From assembly GCA_039583875.1 (NCBI GenBank), contig CM077150.1:173609499-173673498 (forward strand): a DNA stretch of 64,000 nucleotides. The letters run 5' to 3'. Shown here piece after piece: positions 32,060-43,351 of the stretch. The stretch's first letter is position 1, and every line of letters starts with the position of its first letter. The notes beneath the pieces were generated by a model. It saw nothing but the letters and a program-made list of their open reading frames with translations, had not been told where the DNA came from and did no database searches. A program made the translations under genes and the position numbers. This stretch comes from Platanthera guangdongensis. Lineage: Eukaryota; Streptophyta; Magnoliopsida; Asparagales; Orchidaceae.

Positions 32060-33068
32060 CACGGGCATGTCAGGCATGACACGGGCGTGTAGGTTGTGAC
32101 ACAGGTGTGTCACACGGTCGTGTACTAGTTGGATTTGAGTCGGTGGGCTGCCTCTTAAGTGACACGGCCTGTGACACGGGCGTGTCACAGGGCGTGTCAG
32201 GCCGTGTTCAGACTTTTCTGGACATTTTTGAGCTGTTCGATTCCCTGATCTTGGATCCAAAGGCCATGCTGCTTCCAGGTGGATCAAGGCCGGTAAAATG
32301 GGATAAATCCCCTTTATCTTTATCTCCTTCTCCTTTTCTTTTCAAGAGAGAGAAGAAGAAAGGGAGAGCAAGGGGAGGAAAGAAGGAAGGGAAGTCAGCT
32401 ACTAGAGGAGCTGCGGAGTGCGGATTGAAGATCTGAGATCGGATTCGTAAGGCAACACCAAGGCGGTGATTTCCATCCGGCTACTTCATGGCGCCGAAGC
32501 GATCTTCATGGGTAACGATCTCCTTCTTGGACATCGAAGTCCTTTCTTTATGGATGTGCGTGGAATCCTCCACCAAGAGGTGGATCTCATAAGCGATTCT
32601 TTGGTTGCGTCTGCATTTAGAGCCTGAAGTGTGGAGTACGGCATATGCATGCTATGTAAAGCCCATCTGGACTGGTAGTCTAGATTGGTGATGATCATGG
32701 GTAAACCGGAGAAGTCTCCGTGGATTTAACGATATGAAATATGTGCTTTGTGTATTGGATGAATGAACGATATGTGATGATGCTTCTGGATGAATGGAGG
32801 CTTTGGTTAAGCCCCTTGTGTTATGAGCGTTGCAGGTGCTCTTTGCTCTGCGAGTGCGGTGAAAAGCTGCGGCTGATCAGGAGGGAAAGCCAACACGCGT
32901 CAAGCTGTGGTATTGACGATGTGAGCACGGGAAAAGGCTGACCTCTACCTGCTTATTATGGGAGATCGATGGGTGGCAATGCAAATGGGGCAAGGGTCAT
33001 ACCCGGCTTGCTACACACAGTGGTGGGTCGATCTAAATGCTCAATTATGTTGTGGTGTTAGGACCTAA
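32060..33068 (+). repeat. Direct-orientation LTR fragment of X
   Basis: Matches about 36525-37510 of the 3' LTR (gcatgtcaggcatgacacggg, the purine-rich gagagagaag section, and tgggagatcgatgggtggcaatg). It ends at gttaggacct, where the sequence turns round. Confidence 0.75.
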
Positions 33069-33607
33069 CCATTCAGAGGTCCTAACCCCACAACATAATT
33101 GAGCATTTAGATCGACCCACCACTGTGGTGTAGCAAGCCGGGTATGACCGCAGCCCCCATTTGCACTGCCACCAATCGATCTCCCATAATTGAGCATTTA
33201 GATCGACCCACCACTGTGGTGTAGCAAGCCAGTTATGACTGCAGCCCCCATTTGCATTGCCACCCATCAATCTCTCATAATAACCAGGTAGAGGATTTCC
33301 CGTGTCACAACCTACACGCCTGTGTCATGCCTGACACGCCCGTGTGGACCACCGGTGTCCCAGGTCATGTGCACCTAGACACAACCATGTGCCGCAACAC
33401 ACAGATTCCTGCCGGAAACCCATGAGGGATACGCCTTGTGACACACCCATGTCACAGATCGTGTTCTCTGCACTCGACGATCGTCGACCAAAATTCGTCG
33501 ACCACACACCGAACAGCTCTACCCAAGCACGACACGCCCTGGGACACGCCCGTATCCCAGGCCGTGTCAACCAAGCCTGAACCCAAAGTGACTCTGGGGG
33601 TGTTACA
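33069..33607 (-). repeat. Inverted LTR 5' fragment of X with a 91-bp duplication
   Basis: Begins at a fold-back joint near 33069, the reverse of 37440-37510. A segment of about 91 bp is repeated in tandem (33099-33189 and 33190-33280). After a deletion it continues to the true LTR start (gggggtgttaca, ending 33607). Confidence 0.7.
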
Positions 33608-33955
33608 ATCCTCCCCTCCAAAAAATTTCGTCCTCGAAATTTAGGTTACCTACAAACCTGCAAATACGCATTACTCGTTGAACCACAAGCAAATGATCAC
33701 CTTAACAAAACGATCCGGGTTCGAACTCAGCGGCCGCAGCTTGTCTCTCCCCACGACATCGCACAAAATAAACATCACTTGTATACCAGACATACAGACA
33801 TAGTGCTAACTTATGTACGTCCATCTAACGCAAATACGTCCATCAACATTATATTCACATATGATATAACATAAACCACAAATATGTACACAAACATTTT
33901 ATTGTCCATCAATACACACCACAAATATGTACACCAAAACGATCACAGAGGGTAG
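33608..33955 (-). other. 3' untranslated internal region of X (inverted)
   Basis: Reverse complement of 35840-36187: the polypurine tract (here 33608-33621) and a non-coding AT-rich section between gag and the LTR. No pol remnant. Confidence 0.7.
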
Positions 33956-35154
33956 TTATTTCCGCTCAGCCGCATCTTCATTCAGAATACGTTTGATAGC
34001 CTCTTGTAGTTCCAACCGAAACAAGCGAGGCTGTATTTCACCGACTTAGCATTGCGGCTCTTGCACTTCCAAATTCTGCAATCGAGGTTGCGTCCGGGAT
34101 GCTGATGATTCGGCCACTGCTTTACCTTTTTCGTTATAGGATGCAACCATCTTTTTTTCACTCCCTGGAGGGCTACTCCAACAATTAGGGGCTATATGTC
34201 CCTGTTTTCCACATTTAAAACATGTACGGGTTTCAACCCGTCCTTGTCCATAAGTTGTGCCCGATGCAACAGTTGAAGAAGTTGGTTCAGCAGGCCTGAA
34301 CTTCTTCTTGTCTCGTTTCCGAAACTCCAATTGTTAAGACTGCGGAACGTTAATTACCGGCTTCTCCATTTCCAACTTCTTTTTATCCTGCACTCGTTTC
34401 AAATCTTTCTCCAGTGCCCTGGTCGTATCGACCAACACTTTGAAGCCTTGGTTCACGGAACTCTGGAGTGCCAACCTCAACTCGTCACACAGTCCCTCAT
34501 AAAATTGGTTCGTCTTTCGTGCTTCCTCCGCGAAGGTAGACCTCGCATATCTCCCCAGTCCGGTAAACTCATGCAGGTACGTATCAATGTTTGCCTCACC
34601 CTGCACCAGACGTTGGAACTCGTTCTCCATTACAATTCGCTGCGACACAGGCAAATATTTGGCAAGAAACAATCGGGAGAATTCATCCATTGAAACCTCC
34701 GCTAAACCTCGACCTGCCAAGTGATGCACCTCCATCTCATTCCACCATAATCTCGCGTCTCCTTCCAACAAAAAAGTAGCTAAAGTCACTTTGTGCTCCT
34801 CCACCGTCCTGATTGCAGTCAGGATTCTCTTTACTCTAGCCAACCAATCTTCCGCCTGCGTTGGGGAAAGCGCTCCACCAAACATAGCTGGATGAAACTC
34901 CATAAAGCTTTTTAATGCCTCATTTGCTGCTTGCTCCTCCACCACAACCACATCACGTTCTTGCCTTGCACCAGTCTGTACTGGGACTCCTGCATGCCTT
35001 GCCTACCCAGTAGGCTGTGCCTGTAACACCGCAAGCACCGTCTCCGTCACCATCCGTATGGTCTCCACCGAGGGAGGTGTAGGCGATGCAACTGGTGCTA
35101 CACTCTCATCGGATTGCTGGGGCTCCGGCTGCCCAGCACCACTTCTCTCCACCT
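33956..35154 (-). pseudogene. Gag of X
   Basis: The only gene of X, a chromovirus-type Gag on the minus strand: FMEFHPAMFGGALSP, AEDWLARVKRIL, FLLEGDARLWW, FLAKYLPVSQR and YLHEFTGLGRYA, then a basic linker and a CCHC knuckle CFKCGKQGHIAPNC near 34215. It stops at 33956. Two in-frame stops (about 35003 and 34331) and one near 34049 break it. The first plausible ATG is about 35069. It is related to, but clearly distinct from, the Gag of D. A gag with both primer sites and no pol makes X a non-autonomous gag-only element, probably mobilised by a Tekay-like partner (inference). Confidence 0.75.
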
Positions 35155-35300
35155 AGCAATGTACAAAACACCATTACTCATCCATATCATAACGGTAATT
35201 ATACATTGTCTACACACTCATGCTCCTTACGTGCATGAAATACATTCCTAGTGGACATTCATGAGTTCAATTATATTCTCTCCTCCCAAACAATCTCAAC

Positions 35301-35315
35301 CTGGCTCTGATACCA
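35301..35315 (-). other. Primer binding site of X (inverted)
   Basis: On the minus strand tggtatcagagccag, the initiator-tRNA-Met site, 3 nt from the LTR end at 35319. This proves that the LTR end at 35319 and the gag at 33956-35154 belong together in minus orientation. Confidence 0.9.
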
Positions 35316-35318
35316 CTT

Positions 35319-35782
35319 TGTAACGCCCCCACGCATCACATGGCATATAACGGTGGGTCCGGTCGGGGCCCCACGCCATATGGCACAGACAAGCGGTGGA
35401 ATTACTTGTGGAATTCAAAATCTACCCGCAATCTACCCCAATATATTCTAGCGCAGCAATTGAAGTTAGCATGAACTCAACTCAAAGATTGTCCACTACT
35501 ATATAAACTCCAATTTATATATCCAAACTAGGAATGTATACAACACACACACCCATGGTCTTATGGCCTTACAAGTTTCTCTTTAAACAAATACATTTTC
35601 ATACATCGGCACGTAGGCCGGCCACACATGCCGTGTCACAACCTACACGCCCGTGTCATGCCTGACACGCCCGTGTGGACCACCCGTGTACTTCACTCAT
35701 CACCATTTTAATCTCACCCGAGAGACACACGGCTGTGGGACATGCCCACACCCAGGGCCTTATGGCCTTACTGAACTTCGAT
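35319..35782 (-). repeat. Inverted LTR 3' end fragment of X
   Basis: 35319-35630 is the reverse complement of the last ~310 bp of the X LTR. From about 35632 it jumps to the reverse of 36460-36560 and ends near 35782, where direct-orientation internal sequence begins. Confidence 0.7.
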
Positions 35783-36187
35783 CTACAAGAGGCTATCAAA
35801 CGTATTATGAATGAAGGTGCGGCTGAGCGGAAATAACTGCCCTCTGTGATTGTTTTGGTGTACATATTTATGGTGTGTATTGATGGGCAATAAAATGTTT
35901 GTGTACATTTTTGTGGTGTATGTTATATCATATGCGAATATGATGTTGATGGACGTATTTGAGTTAGATGGACGTACATATGTTAGCACTATGTCTGTGT
36001 GTCTGGTATACAAGTGCTGTTTATTTTGTGCGATGCCGTGGGGAGAGACAAGCTGCGGCCGCTGAGCTCGAACCCAGATCATTTTGTTAAGGTGATCATT
36101 TTCTTGTGCTGCAATGAGTAATGCGTATTTGCAGGTCTGTAAGTAAGATAAATTTCGAGGATGAAATTTTTTGAAGGAGGGGAGGAT
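35783..36187 (+). other. 3' internal end of X with polypurine tract
   Basis: Direct orientation; an inverted duplicate of 33608-34012. The last codons of gag (EDAAERK) are repeated at its start. Polypurine tract aaggaggggaggat at 36174-36187. Confidence 0.75.
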
Positions 36188-38235
36188 TGTAACACCCCCA
36201 GAGTCACTTTGGGTTCAGGATTGGTTGACACGGCCTGGGACACGGGCATGTCCCAGGGCGTGTCGTGCTTTGGTTGAGCTGTTGTGTGTGTGGTCGACGA
36301 ATTTTGGTCGACGATCGTCGAGTGCAAAGAACAAGACCTGTGACATGGGCATGTCACATGGCGTGTCCTTTGCACGGTTCAGCTGGGGATCGGTGTGTTG
36401 AGGACACGGGTGTGTCTAAGTTCACACGGCCTGGGACATGGCCGTGTCCCAGAGCCGTGTGTCTCTCGGGTGAGATTGAAATGGTGCTGAGTGAAGTACA
36501 CGGGTGGTCCACACTGGCCTGTCAGGCATGACACGGGCGTGTAGGTTGTGACACGGGCGTGTCACACGGCCGTGTACTGGTTGGATTTGAGTCGATGGCT
36601 GCCGCTTAAGTGACACGGGCGTGTCACAGGGCGTGTCAGGCCGTGTTCAGACTTTTTTGGACATTTTTGAGCCGTTCGATTCCCTGATCTTGGATCCAAA
36701 GTCCAGGCTGCTTCCAGGTGGATCAAGGCTAGGAAAATCGGATAAATCCTCTTTATCTTCATCTCCTTCTTCTCCTTTTCATTTCAAGAGAGAGAAGGAG
36801 AAAGGGAGAACAAGGGGAGGAAAGAAGGAAGGGAAGTCAGCTGTTGGAGGAGCTACAGAGTGCGGATTGAAGATCTGAGAGCGGATTCGTGAAGGCAACG
36901 CCGAGGCGGTGATTTCCATCCAGCAACTTTATGGCGCTGAAGCGAGCTTCAAGGGTAACGATCTCCTTCTTGGACATAAAAGTCCTTTCTTTCTGCATGT
37001 GCATGGAATCCTCCACCAAGAGGTGGATCTCGTAAGCGATTCCTTGGTTGCGTCTGCATTTAGAGCCGAAAGTGCGGAGTACGGCATAGGCATGCTTTGT
37101 GAAGCTCATCTGGACTTATAGTCTGGATTGGTGATGATCATGGGTAAACCGGAGAAGACTCCGTGGATTTAACGATATGAAATATGTGCTTTGTGTATTG
37201 GATGAATGAACGATATGTGATGATGCTTCTAGATGAATTGAGGCTTTCGTTAAGCCCCTTGTGTTATGAGCACTGCGGGTGCTTTTTGCTCTGGAAGACT
37301 GGTGAAAAGATGCGGCTGATCAGGAGGGAAAGCCGACCCGTGTGATGCTGTGGTATTGACGATGTGAGCACGGGAAAAGGCTGACCTCTACCTGGTTATT
37401 ATGGGAGATCAATTGGTGGCAATGCAAATGGGGGCTGCGGTCATACCGACTTGCTACACCATAGTGGTTGGTTGATCTAAATGCTCAATTTTGCTGTGGG
37501 GTTAGGACCTCTGAATGGTTTGGGCGAAATGCTCACAGCATGCGTGTTGTGGTGACTAGGACAGGCCAGCTAACAAGTTAATAACCCCTGATCGGCGGTG
37601 TACGACTGGGTTATCCGGTACACCAAGAAGGTGCCCTGAGTGCATGGAGCGTCTGGTGGATACCGGCGTTTGTGATATGATTGTGATTGGTAGATTTGCT
37701 AGTTTGATAGCTATGATGATGATAATGCATACAGGGAAGGAAACACTGCCTCCGCGTAAGGGGTAGGGTCGTTATAAGTGGTTAGCTAAAGCTGACCGTT
37801 ACTTTGTTTGCCGCTCTTAGTGGATATCTAATTGCAGGTGTTGTTGCTTGAAATGAAATGAGCGAAGTGGATGGACTGTTGCTAGAGGACCTTGAAGGTT
37901 GTGCGAAGAATGTGTTTGGATTTCATGTGTGGCCGGCTTGCATGCCGATGTACGAAAATGTATTTGTGTAAAAAGAAACTTGTAAGGACATAAGGCCATG
38001 GGTGTGTGTGTTGTATATAATCCTGGTTTGGATATATAAATTGGAGTTTATATAGTAGTGGACATTCTTTGAGTTGAGTTCATGCTAACTTCAAATGCTG
38101 CGCTAGAATGTATTGGGGTAGATTGTGGGTAGATTTTTAATTCCATAAGTAATTCCACCGCTTGTCTGTGCCATATGGCGTGGGGCCCCGACCGGACCCA
38201 CCGTTATATGCCATGTGACGCGTGGGGGCGTTACA
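36188..38235 (+). repeat. 3' LTR of X (2048 bp)
   Basis: tgtaacaccccc...gggggcgttaca, complete. It contains several gacacgggcgtgtc palindromes (36235-36640), like the D LTR, though the two LTRs are otherwise unrelated by eye. Confidence 0.9.
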
Positions 38236-39382
38236 TCTTCAAGGGCAAACGGCTTGATGTAAACCATTACATCCCGCTGCTGCCGTCCTTAGAAGGAATT
38301 GAAGCAGAAGGCAGTAAGCTTCAAACCGACCGAACTGATTTACTAGTCGCGTGGTCTAATAACTGACTATTTACTTTGTCTTTGCAGCTGCTGTGGCGGT
38401 CCCGCTAAACTAGCCGCTGACGCCTGGCAGCCTGACGCTCACACAAAGAGAGAAGCGCGCCAGGCGGGCCAAGCCGCAGCGGGTTGATGAAGAGGAGGAG
38501 TCGGCCTCCTCCGGCGAGTTCATGATGCAAGGAATGAGCAGCGACCTGAACGACGTCCACGGCAACCCGGCTGTGCTGTGGAGTCCGGACGGCGAGTCTG
38601 TGAAGGTCTCCACCACCCTCCCTTACTGATGGAGGGAAAAAATAAGGCGCCACATAAACGTGGTTGGCTCCGCGCTTTACGGCAAGTGCAACCTGAAGGC
38701 GTTGCGCAAAGCTCCTGAAGACGACCTACCGCGGTTAGCCGCGTAGGTCGGGGCAAGGAGCTTCGTGACAAGTCACTTCATGGGCATTGCCTACAAGCAG
38801 TTAATTAAGGAAAAAAGTGGCATGGAGAGTCGGTTAGAGGAGAAAGAAGAAGAAAAAAAACGATTGAAGGAAAGGGAAGCGGTAAGTCATCACCATATAC
38901 TTGTGCGGTTAAAAATATTAAACCGCGCAGTCTAACCTTTCCCTTCTTTTGCAGGCGATGTAGGACCCGGCCAACCTGACCTTCCAAGATAATGTCTTCC
39001 CTCAAGTCGTTCAGGGGATCGATGGAGCGCTTAACCGCCTCCGCGACCTTGGCGGCTTAGTGGCCGGCTGCACCGATTTTACCTGTGCAACATATACCTC
39101 ACCATGAAAAAGAGGGTGGCCGCTGTCTACAGGGCGATCAAGGGCAAGGGCAAGGTCGGCATGGAAGACGGCGAAGAGGAGGAAGATGATGAGGAAGAGG
39201 TTGGCCAGGGAAGCCGGAGCGAAGGCGCTTCATCTGAGACCAGCGGTCAGGGATCGGAGACTGCGCGAATAGATCCGTTGACTTCTGGTGGTTCGACAGC
39301 TAGCAGCAGCGGGTACTCTGAATCTTCCATCGACATCGAGGGTGGCGGTGATTCAAGTTCTCCCGTGGCTAAAAAACTCTAG
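38236..39382 (+). pseudogene. aORF1 of E2, 3' part
   Basis: Continues aORF1 after X. The first five bases, tcttc, are the target duplication; from 38241 it encodes KGKRLDVNHYIPLLPSLEG. Intron 1 is 38314-38387 (phase 1) and intron 2 is 38882-38954 (phase 0). Exon 2 encodes SPDGESVKVSTTLPY, FMGIAYKQLIKEK and a Glu/Lys coiled coil. Exon 3 encodes DPANLTFQDNVFPQVVQG, DLGGLVAGCTDFTC and, after a frameshift near 39090, the acidic tail (EEEEDDEEE) to the stop at 39380-39382. Stops at 38408, 38627, 38743 and 38961 disable it. Confidence 0.75.
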
Positions 39383-39528
39383 CCGACCGATTATGAACTT
39401 TTTGGTTTTACTTGTATTTTGTAATTTTTGTGGAAACCGACAGTATGATTTTTGTAAACCGCCCGGTTAGCTTCTTGTAAACCTATATGAAATAGAAATG
39501 AAGGAAAACTTTTACCTTTGATGTGTAG
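39383..39528 (+). other. 3' flank of aORF1 of E2
   Basis: Non-coding. It runs into the F insertion at 39529 and continues at 53206: cctttgatgtgta | cttattttact matches the uninterrupted sequence near 2230-2260 of E3 (reverse strand). Confidence 0.75.
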
Positions 39529-40244
39529 TGTTGAAGCCAAAATTTGACTCCGACAAGCGTTCACAAAATTGGGGGGTAGCCGACACCTACTTGGCCCAAG
39601 CTCGACCTCCGACTGATCGTGAAGGACTAAGGAAAACTGGCCCAAAGCCACAGCAGGGAGGTCCCACCGCTTACCCGGAAGGTCACAGAGAGCTTCCCCT
39701 CCAAAGCCAAAAGCTGGGCTTGGAGTTCCTCAGAAGACTGTGCCAAATGGATCCTCTTAAGAGTCTCAAAAGTCCCCCTTCTGAAGAACCCCTATGGGCT
39801 TATTTATAGATTTCAGAATCTGAACTGCCAATAACAAAACTGCACCGGCTTGAAATTACCGGGGTACCCTTAGCTGGGTCTGCCAACAGCCGAACTCCGC
39901 TGTTCTGAGGAGCTATACGCAGTCCACCAAGGGTAAGAGGGTAAAAATACCCGGGGTAGAAGAGTAAAAACCCCTGCTTTGACAGGGAAAAATAAAAGAG
40001 CCTTCTCTCCCCCTGGCGAGATGAAAGGCACCTGCCGGCGAGAAGGACCCACCGCCCGTCTCGCCGGCGCCTCTCGCCCTTGGAGGTCATCTCGCTTCTG
40101 GAGGTCCTCTCGCCTCTGGGTGGGGGCATTTTGCCCCTTGGAGAGCCCATCATCTCGCCGCTTGCGAGTGGGCCCTCCTGGTCCCCTTTGCCTATCTCGA
40201 TCTGTTTGCTTCTTGAGGGCTCTTTGCGAGCCCGAGGTTGTACA
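39529..40244 (-). repeat. 3' LTR of F (716 bp)
   Basis: On the minus strand tgtacaacctcggg...gcttcaaca. TATA box tataaata on the minus strand at about 39803-39810. The tract aaaaaggggattg just inside (40245-40257, minus strand) is the polypurine tract, which fixes the orientation. Confidence 0.9.
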
Positions 40245-40690
40245 CAATCCCCTTTTTGAGATTACTCTAAGCTTTTGAGATTACTCTAAGAATCTTCTCA
40301 AAAATGACTCCTGCCCTGCACTCCTGCTGCCCCGCTATGCATATCTTCCCTGTTCTCGATTTTTCAACCGAGTTTTCGCGGCTCATTATACCTCTTCTCT
40401 GGTTCGTCCCCTCGCCCCGTCGTCTCGCTCAAGGTGGGGGCATTCGTCTCGCGTCTCTTTGAAACATGTCCCCACTCCCCATGCGCCCTAAAAAACTCGT
40501 ATTTATGAGGAAGGGGGCTCTTGTGGTTCCGCCGTCTTGCGAGATGGTTCTGCTGTCCGTTGCGAGGAGCTGAGCTGCCCCCACTCCCCGGGGCCTATAA
40601 ATATCGCTACTCTCATGCGAGTGACTGCCTCTGCCCAGATTCTCGGGCCAACTCTCCTATTGCACTCCTGCTGATCCCCGCTATGCCCCT
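40245..40690 (+). promoter_or_regulatory. Probable antisense promoter region of F
   Basis: 446 bp between the LTR and the inserted solo LTR, with no reading frame. A TATA box tataaata at 40596-40603 faces the antisense genes, in the position corresponding to the aORF2 TATA boxes of the E family. The word ctgcactcctgctg occurs twice, once near the start (40317) and once near the end (about 40662). Promoter function is inferred. Confidence 0.45.
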
Positions 40691-42587
40691 AGTGTGTGTG
40701 TTTTGAGTCAGGAGGGTTGACTCGAGTCCAGTATTTCTTGTGGAGAAGGGGAGAAATTGCTTCTTCCCTGTGTGCGTCGATTCTCGACGAGCCGTGTACG
40801 AGAATGACGCATAGTCAACAGTTTGTGCGTCGAGATGATCTCGTCATCGTGGTCGACACGAGTAACACGGGCGTGTCCCTACGATCGACGAGAAGTGGCG
40901 AGGTAACCACACGGTGACACGGCCAGGCACACGGCCGTCTGTTTACGGCCGTGTCCCTCGTGTCTCATGGAAACCGCCACGGGTTTCGCGGAAGCAGGAC
41001 ACGTACCACCTCGTGTCCCTACCCCACGTCTAGCCATTTTTCATTCTCTTTTCCTTCTCCGACTTCCGACTGCAAAAGACGAAAGGCCGTGGGCCAAGGA
41101 GAACTACGGCATGGCCTTCACCTGTACCCTCTCCCTTGGTGCTAGTAGATAATTCGGTCTCTTGATGGTGAGGAGAAGCTAGGTTTGGTGCTCCTTTAGA
41201 AACATGTGGCCTTTGAGGTTGAATAAGGGAGGAGAATACTCTGGAAAATTTAGGGACTCTTGAGGAGGAAGACCCGATGCGCCCTCCACAGCGAAATATA
41301 GGAGGTGGGGTACTCGCTCCAACGATTACTTCACTGTGGCCCCGGGAAAACCAAATATGTTCCGCGATTGTGTTCCGGGTGCCTCTTTCTGTTGACCTAA
41401 TAGCTTTTTCGAGGGGTTACACGCTCTGTAGTGGTCTCCGTCGAAGTTGCTGTCCAGATTAGTGATACACGAAGAGTCGGTGTTGACCGCTTGTTTTGTT
41501 GTGTTGAGATAGGTGTGGAGATGGTTGGGCTGGTCCTCTGCTGTCCATGATATGTTGATATGGTTGCATGAGGTGTGAGGACACGCGGTGTCGTAATCCT
41601 GGGTTAAGGATAGTGTGATTCGCTGCCCTCATAGACTTGGTCGGTTTGGGCTGTGTCCTCGGTGTTACTCCTCCAACTACGGTTGGGCTGTGTCCTCGTG
41701 CTCCCAGGCCCCTTCCGGGCGAGAGTTCGGGCTGTGTTCTTGGTGCACATCTACCCAAGAGGGATGATGGGCTCCCCCTCGTACGGAGGCCTAGGTGAAG
41801 TAGTGGCCGCCGATAGTGCCCCTCTCGCCGCCCTGGTGAGAGGGACCTGCCGAAAAGTGGGAACTACCTTGCCATGAGTGTGCTTTTGAATCCCCATTCG
41901 CTACGTATAAGTTTGTATCTCACGATGAGTTACTTTTATGTCTCTTAACTTATAAGTTTGTATGCATTCTTATAAGTTAAGACTTTCCTGTTGTGCCTTA
42001 TCTTCTAGTCTAGTTGTACTTATATAAATGCTGATTATGATTGCTTCTCTTACCTCTGCACTGCTTGTTTTTCCTTGCTTGCATACTTACTGATATATAG
42101 ATTCTCGTGCCGAGGAGTCGCCGGGGGAGCGGATGTGAAACCACTTAGTCTTTCGACTAACGGTTGCTACGTCTTCCTTTTTAGGAGGTCACGCCGCAGG
42201 TAGAGCAGCCGCAGACTATGCAGCAGGACAGCCAGGCCAGGACGACAGGGCCTGAGGACGGTGCCGCGATACCGCTGTTACTGATGTTAGTGTTTTGCTT
42301 ACTCTGATGTAGCCCGTTTGGGCATGTTTACTGTCTCTGATATATTGTAGAAGCATGTTTTAGCTTCTCATTATTGATGTATTTGGACATTATAACTTAG
42401 TGTGGATTTTGACTCCTCTTATATATTTGGTTGGGTTGGCATGATTTATTGATATTGTTGTGGCCGGCGGGATAGGCGTCTTGTGTACAGGTTAGCCTGT
42501 GTGCTAATGCTACCGCAAGGCGGCTGTTCCGGGCTAAGACTCCCCCTTCGTGCCGTGTTTTGGGATCCGGGGAGGGGGGGTCTTACA
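40691..42587 (+). mobile_element. H: solo LTR inserted in F (left end uncertain)
   Basis: Ends ...ggaggggggggtcttaca at 42587. Its last 500 bp resemble the LTR of G read on the minus strand (acttagtctttcgactaacggtt, gccgcaggtagagcagcc). 40850-40930 carries acacgggcgtgtcc palindromes like the D and X LTRs. No gag or pol is present. The left boundary lies between about 40690 and 40860; I could not find a clear TG start or a matching duplication for tcaga (42588-42592). Confidence 0.5.
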
Positions 42588-42905
42588 TCAGATACAGTGG
42601 AGATGAAGCGGAAGACGGCCGAGCTCTTCTGGAAGCACGCGCGCCTCATTCACTCCTTGACTTTAGACAAACAGGCCGCGGAGAAGCGCATCGAGTCGCT
42701 GGAGGGCGAGTGCGCTCGTCTATCTTCTGGAGCCAATGCCGAGCTGGATGTCGACGGCACCGACCCCGATGCCATCATCGATGAGACCGATATGCAGCTC
42801 AGTCTCGCGCGGCGTGGTCTTAAAACCATCCGTTCCTTCCACTCGCGGAGTAGACCTCCTCGCGGGGGAGCTCGCGGCGGCCGCTGGGAATGGCGCCCAT
42901 ACTGA
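42588..42905 (+). pseudogene. 3' remnant of aORF2 of F
   Basis: An open segment (ATG 42603, MKRKTAELFWKHARLIHSL, then a coiled coil AEKRIESLEGECARL, and MQLSLARRGLKTIRSFHSRS, stop at 42905). Its position just upstream of aORF1, and a short coiled coil followed by a basic end, match aORF2 of the E family; similarity beyond that is weak. The 5' part is lost or displaced by H. Confidence 0.45.
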
Positions 42906-43351
42906 AGAATGTCCGTCCCGCTATCCATCTTTTTCTTCTTCTCGAAAGATTTGTAATAATGGTAGTCCCGCCAAAATACGCAGAAAGCTTGGCCTCCTGC
43001 GGGATGATGTCTGATCATAAATATATTTTTCAAGGCTTAATTTCTCTCTTTTTTAATCCTCCTTTTTAATTTATGCTAAATATTTGTTTATAGCTTTTCC
43101 TAATTGTGACAGGTCGCGCCGTTCGAGGAATAGGAGAGATAAAAGGCGTCGACTCTTCCTCTCCCCCTCATTTTCCCGCCCTTTTAATCATTGGCCCTGC
43201 ATCAGTTATAATTATGCCTAGTCCAGGATTAGATACCGCACTTTCCGCCTTTGCTGTTAACCAAGTCTTGGTCCTCTGACCTCTCCGTCTCGCCGGCCCA
43301 TTCTCGCCTAATTTCACCTTCGTCTCGCCTAGGACCAATTCGCCGAAGAAG
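42906..43351 (+). other. Spacer between aORF2 remnant and aORF1 of F
   Basis: AT-rich at 43010-43110, then pyrimidine-rich, no gene. gataaaag near 43137 is the only TATA-like word and is unconvincing. Confidence 0.5.

Larger units (their letters stand above)
20113..38235. mobile_element. X: rearranged gag-only LTR element, hosting D and 5S-derived repeats
   Basis: The outer ends are tgtaacactcccagag... at 20113 and ...gtgggggcgttaca at 38235. They are flanked by a perfect 5-bp duplication tcttc (20108-20112 and 38236-38240) inside aORF1 of E2. The 3' LTR (36188-38235, 2048 bp) is intact. The 5' LTR is scrambled: only its first 137 bp are in place, followed by LTR segments in both orientations. 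The single internal region with a primer site and gag (33608-35318) is inverted relative to the outer ends. No pol gene. Removing D (10.2 kb) leaves about 8 kb. Confidence 0.8.

Noticed and set aside
40951..41877. Possible host gene between the F LTR and aORF1
   Set aside because: Frames are short and discontinuous, the sequence has LTR-type palindromes and ends in a typical LTR 3' end at 42587.
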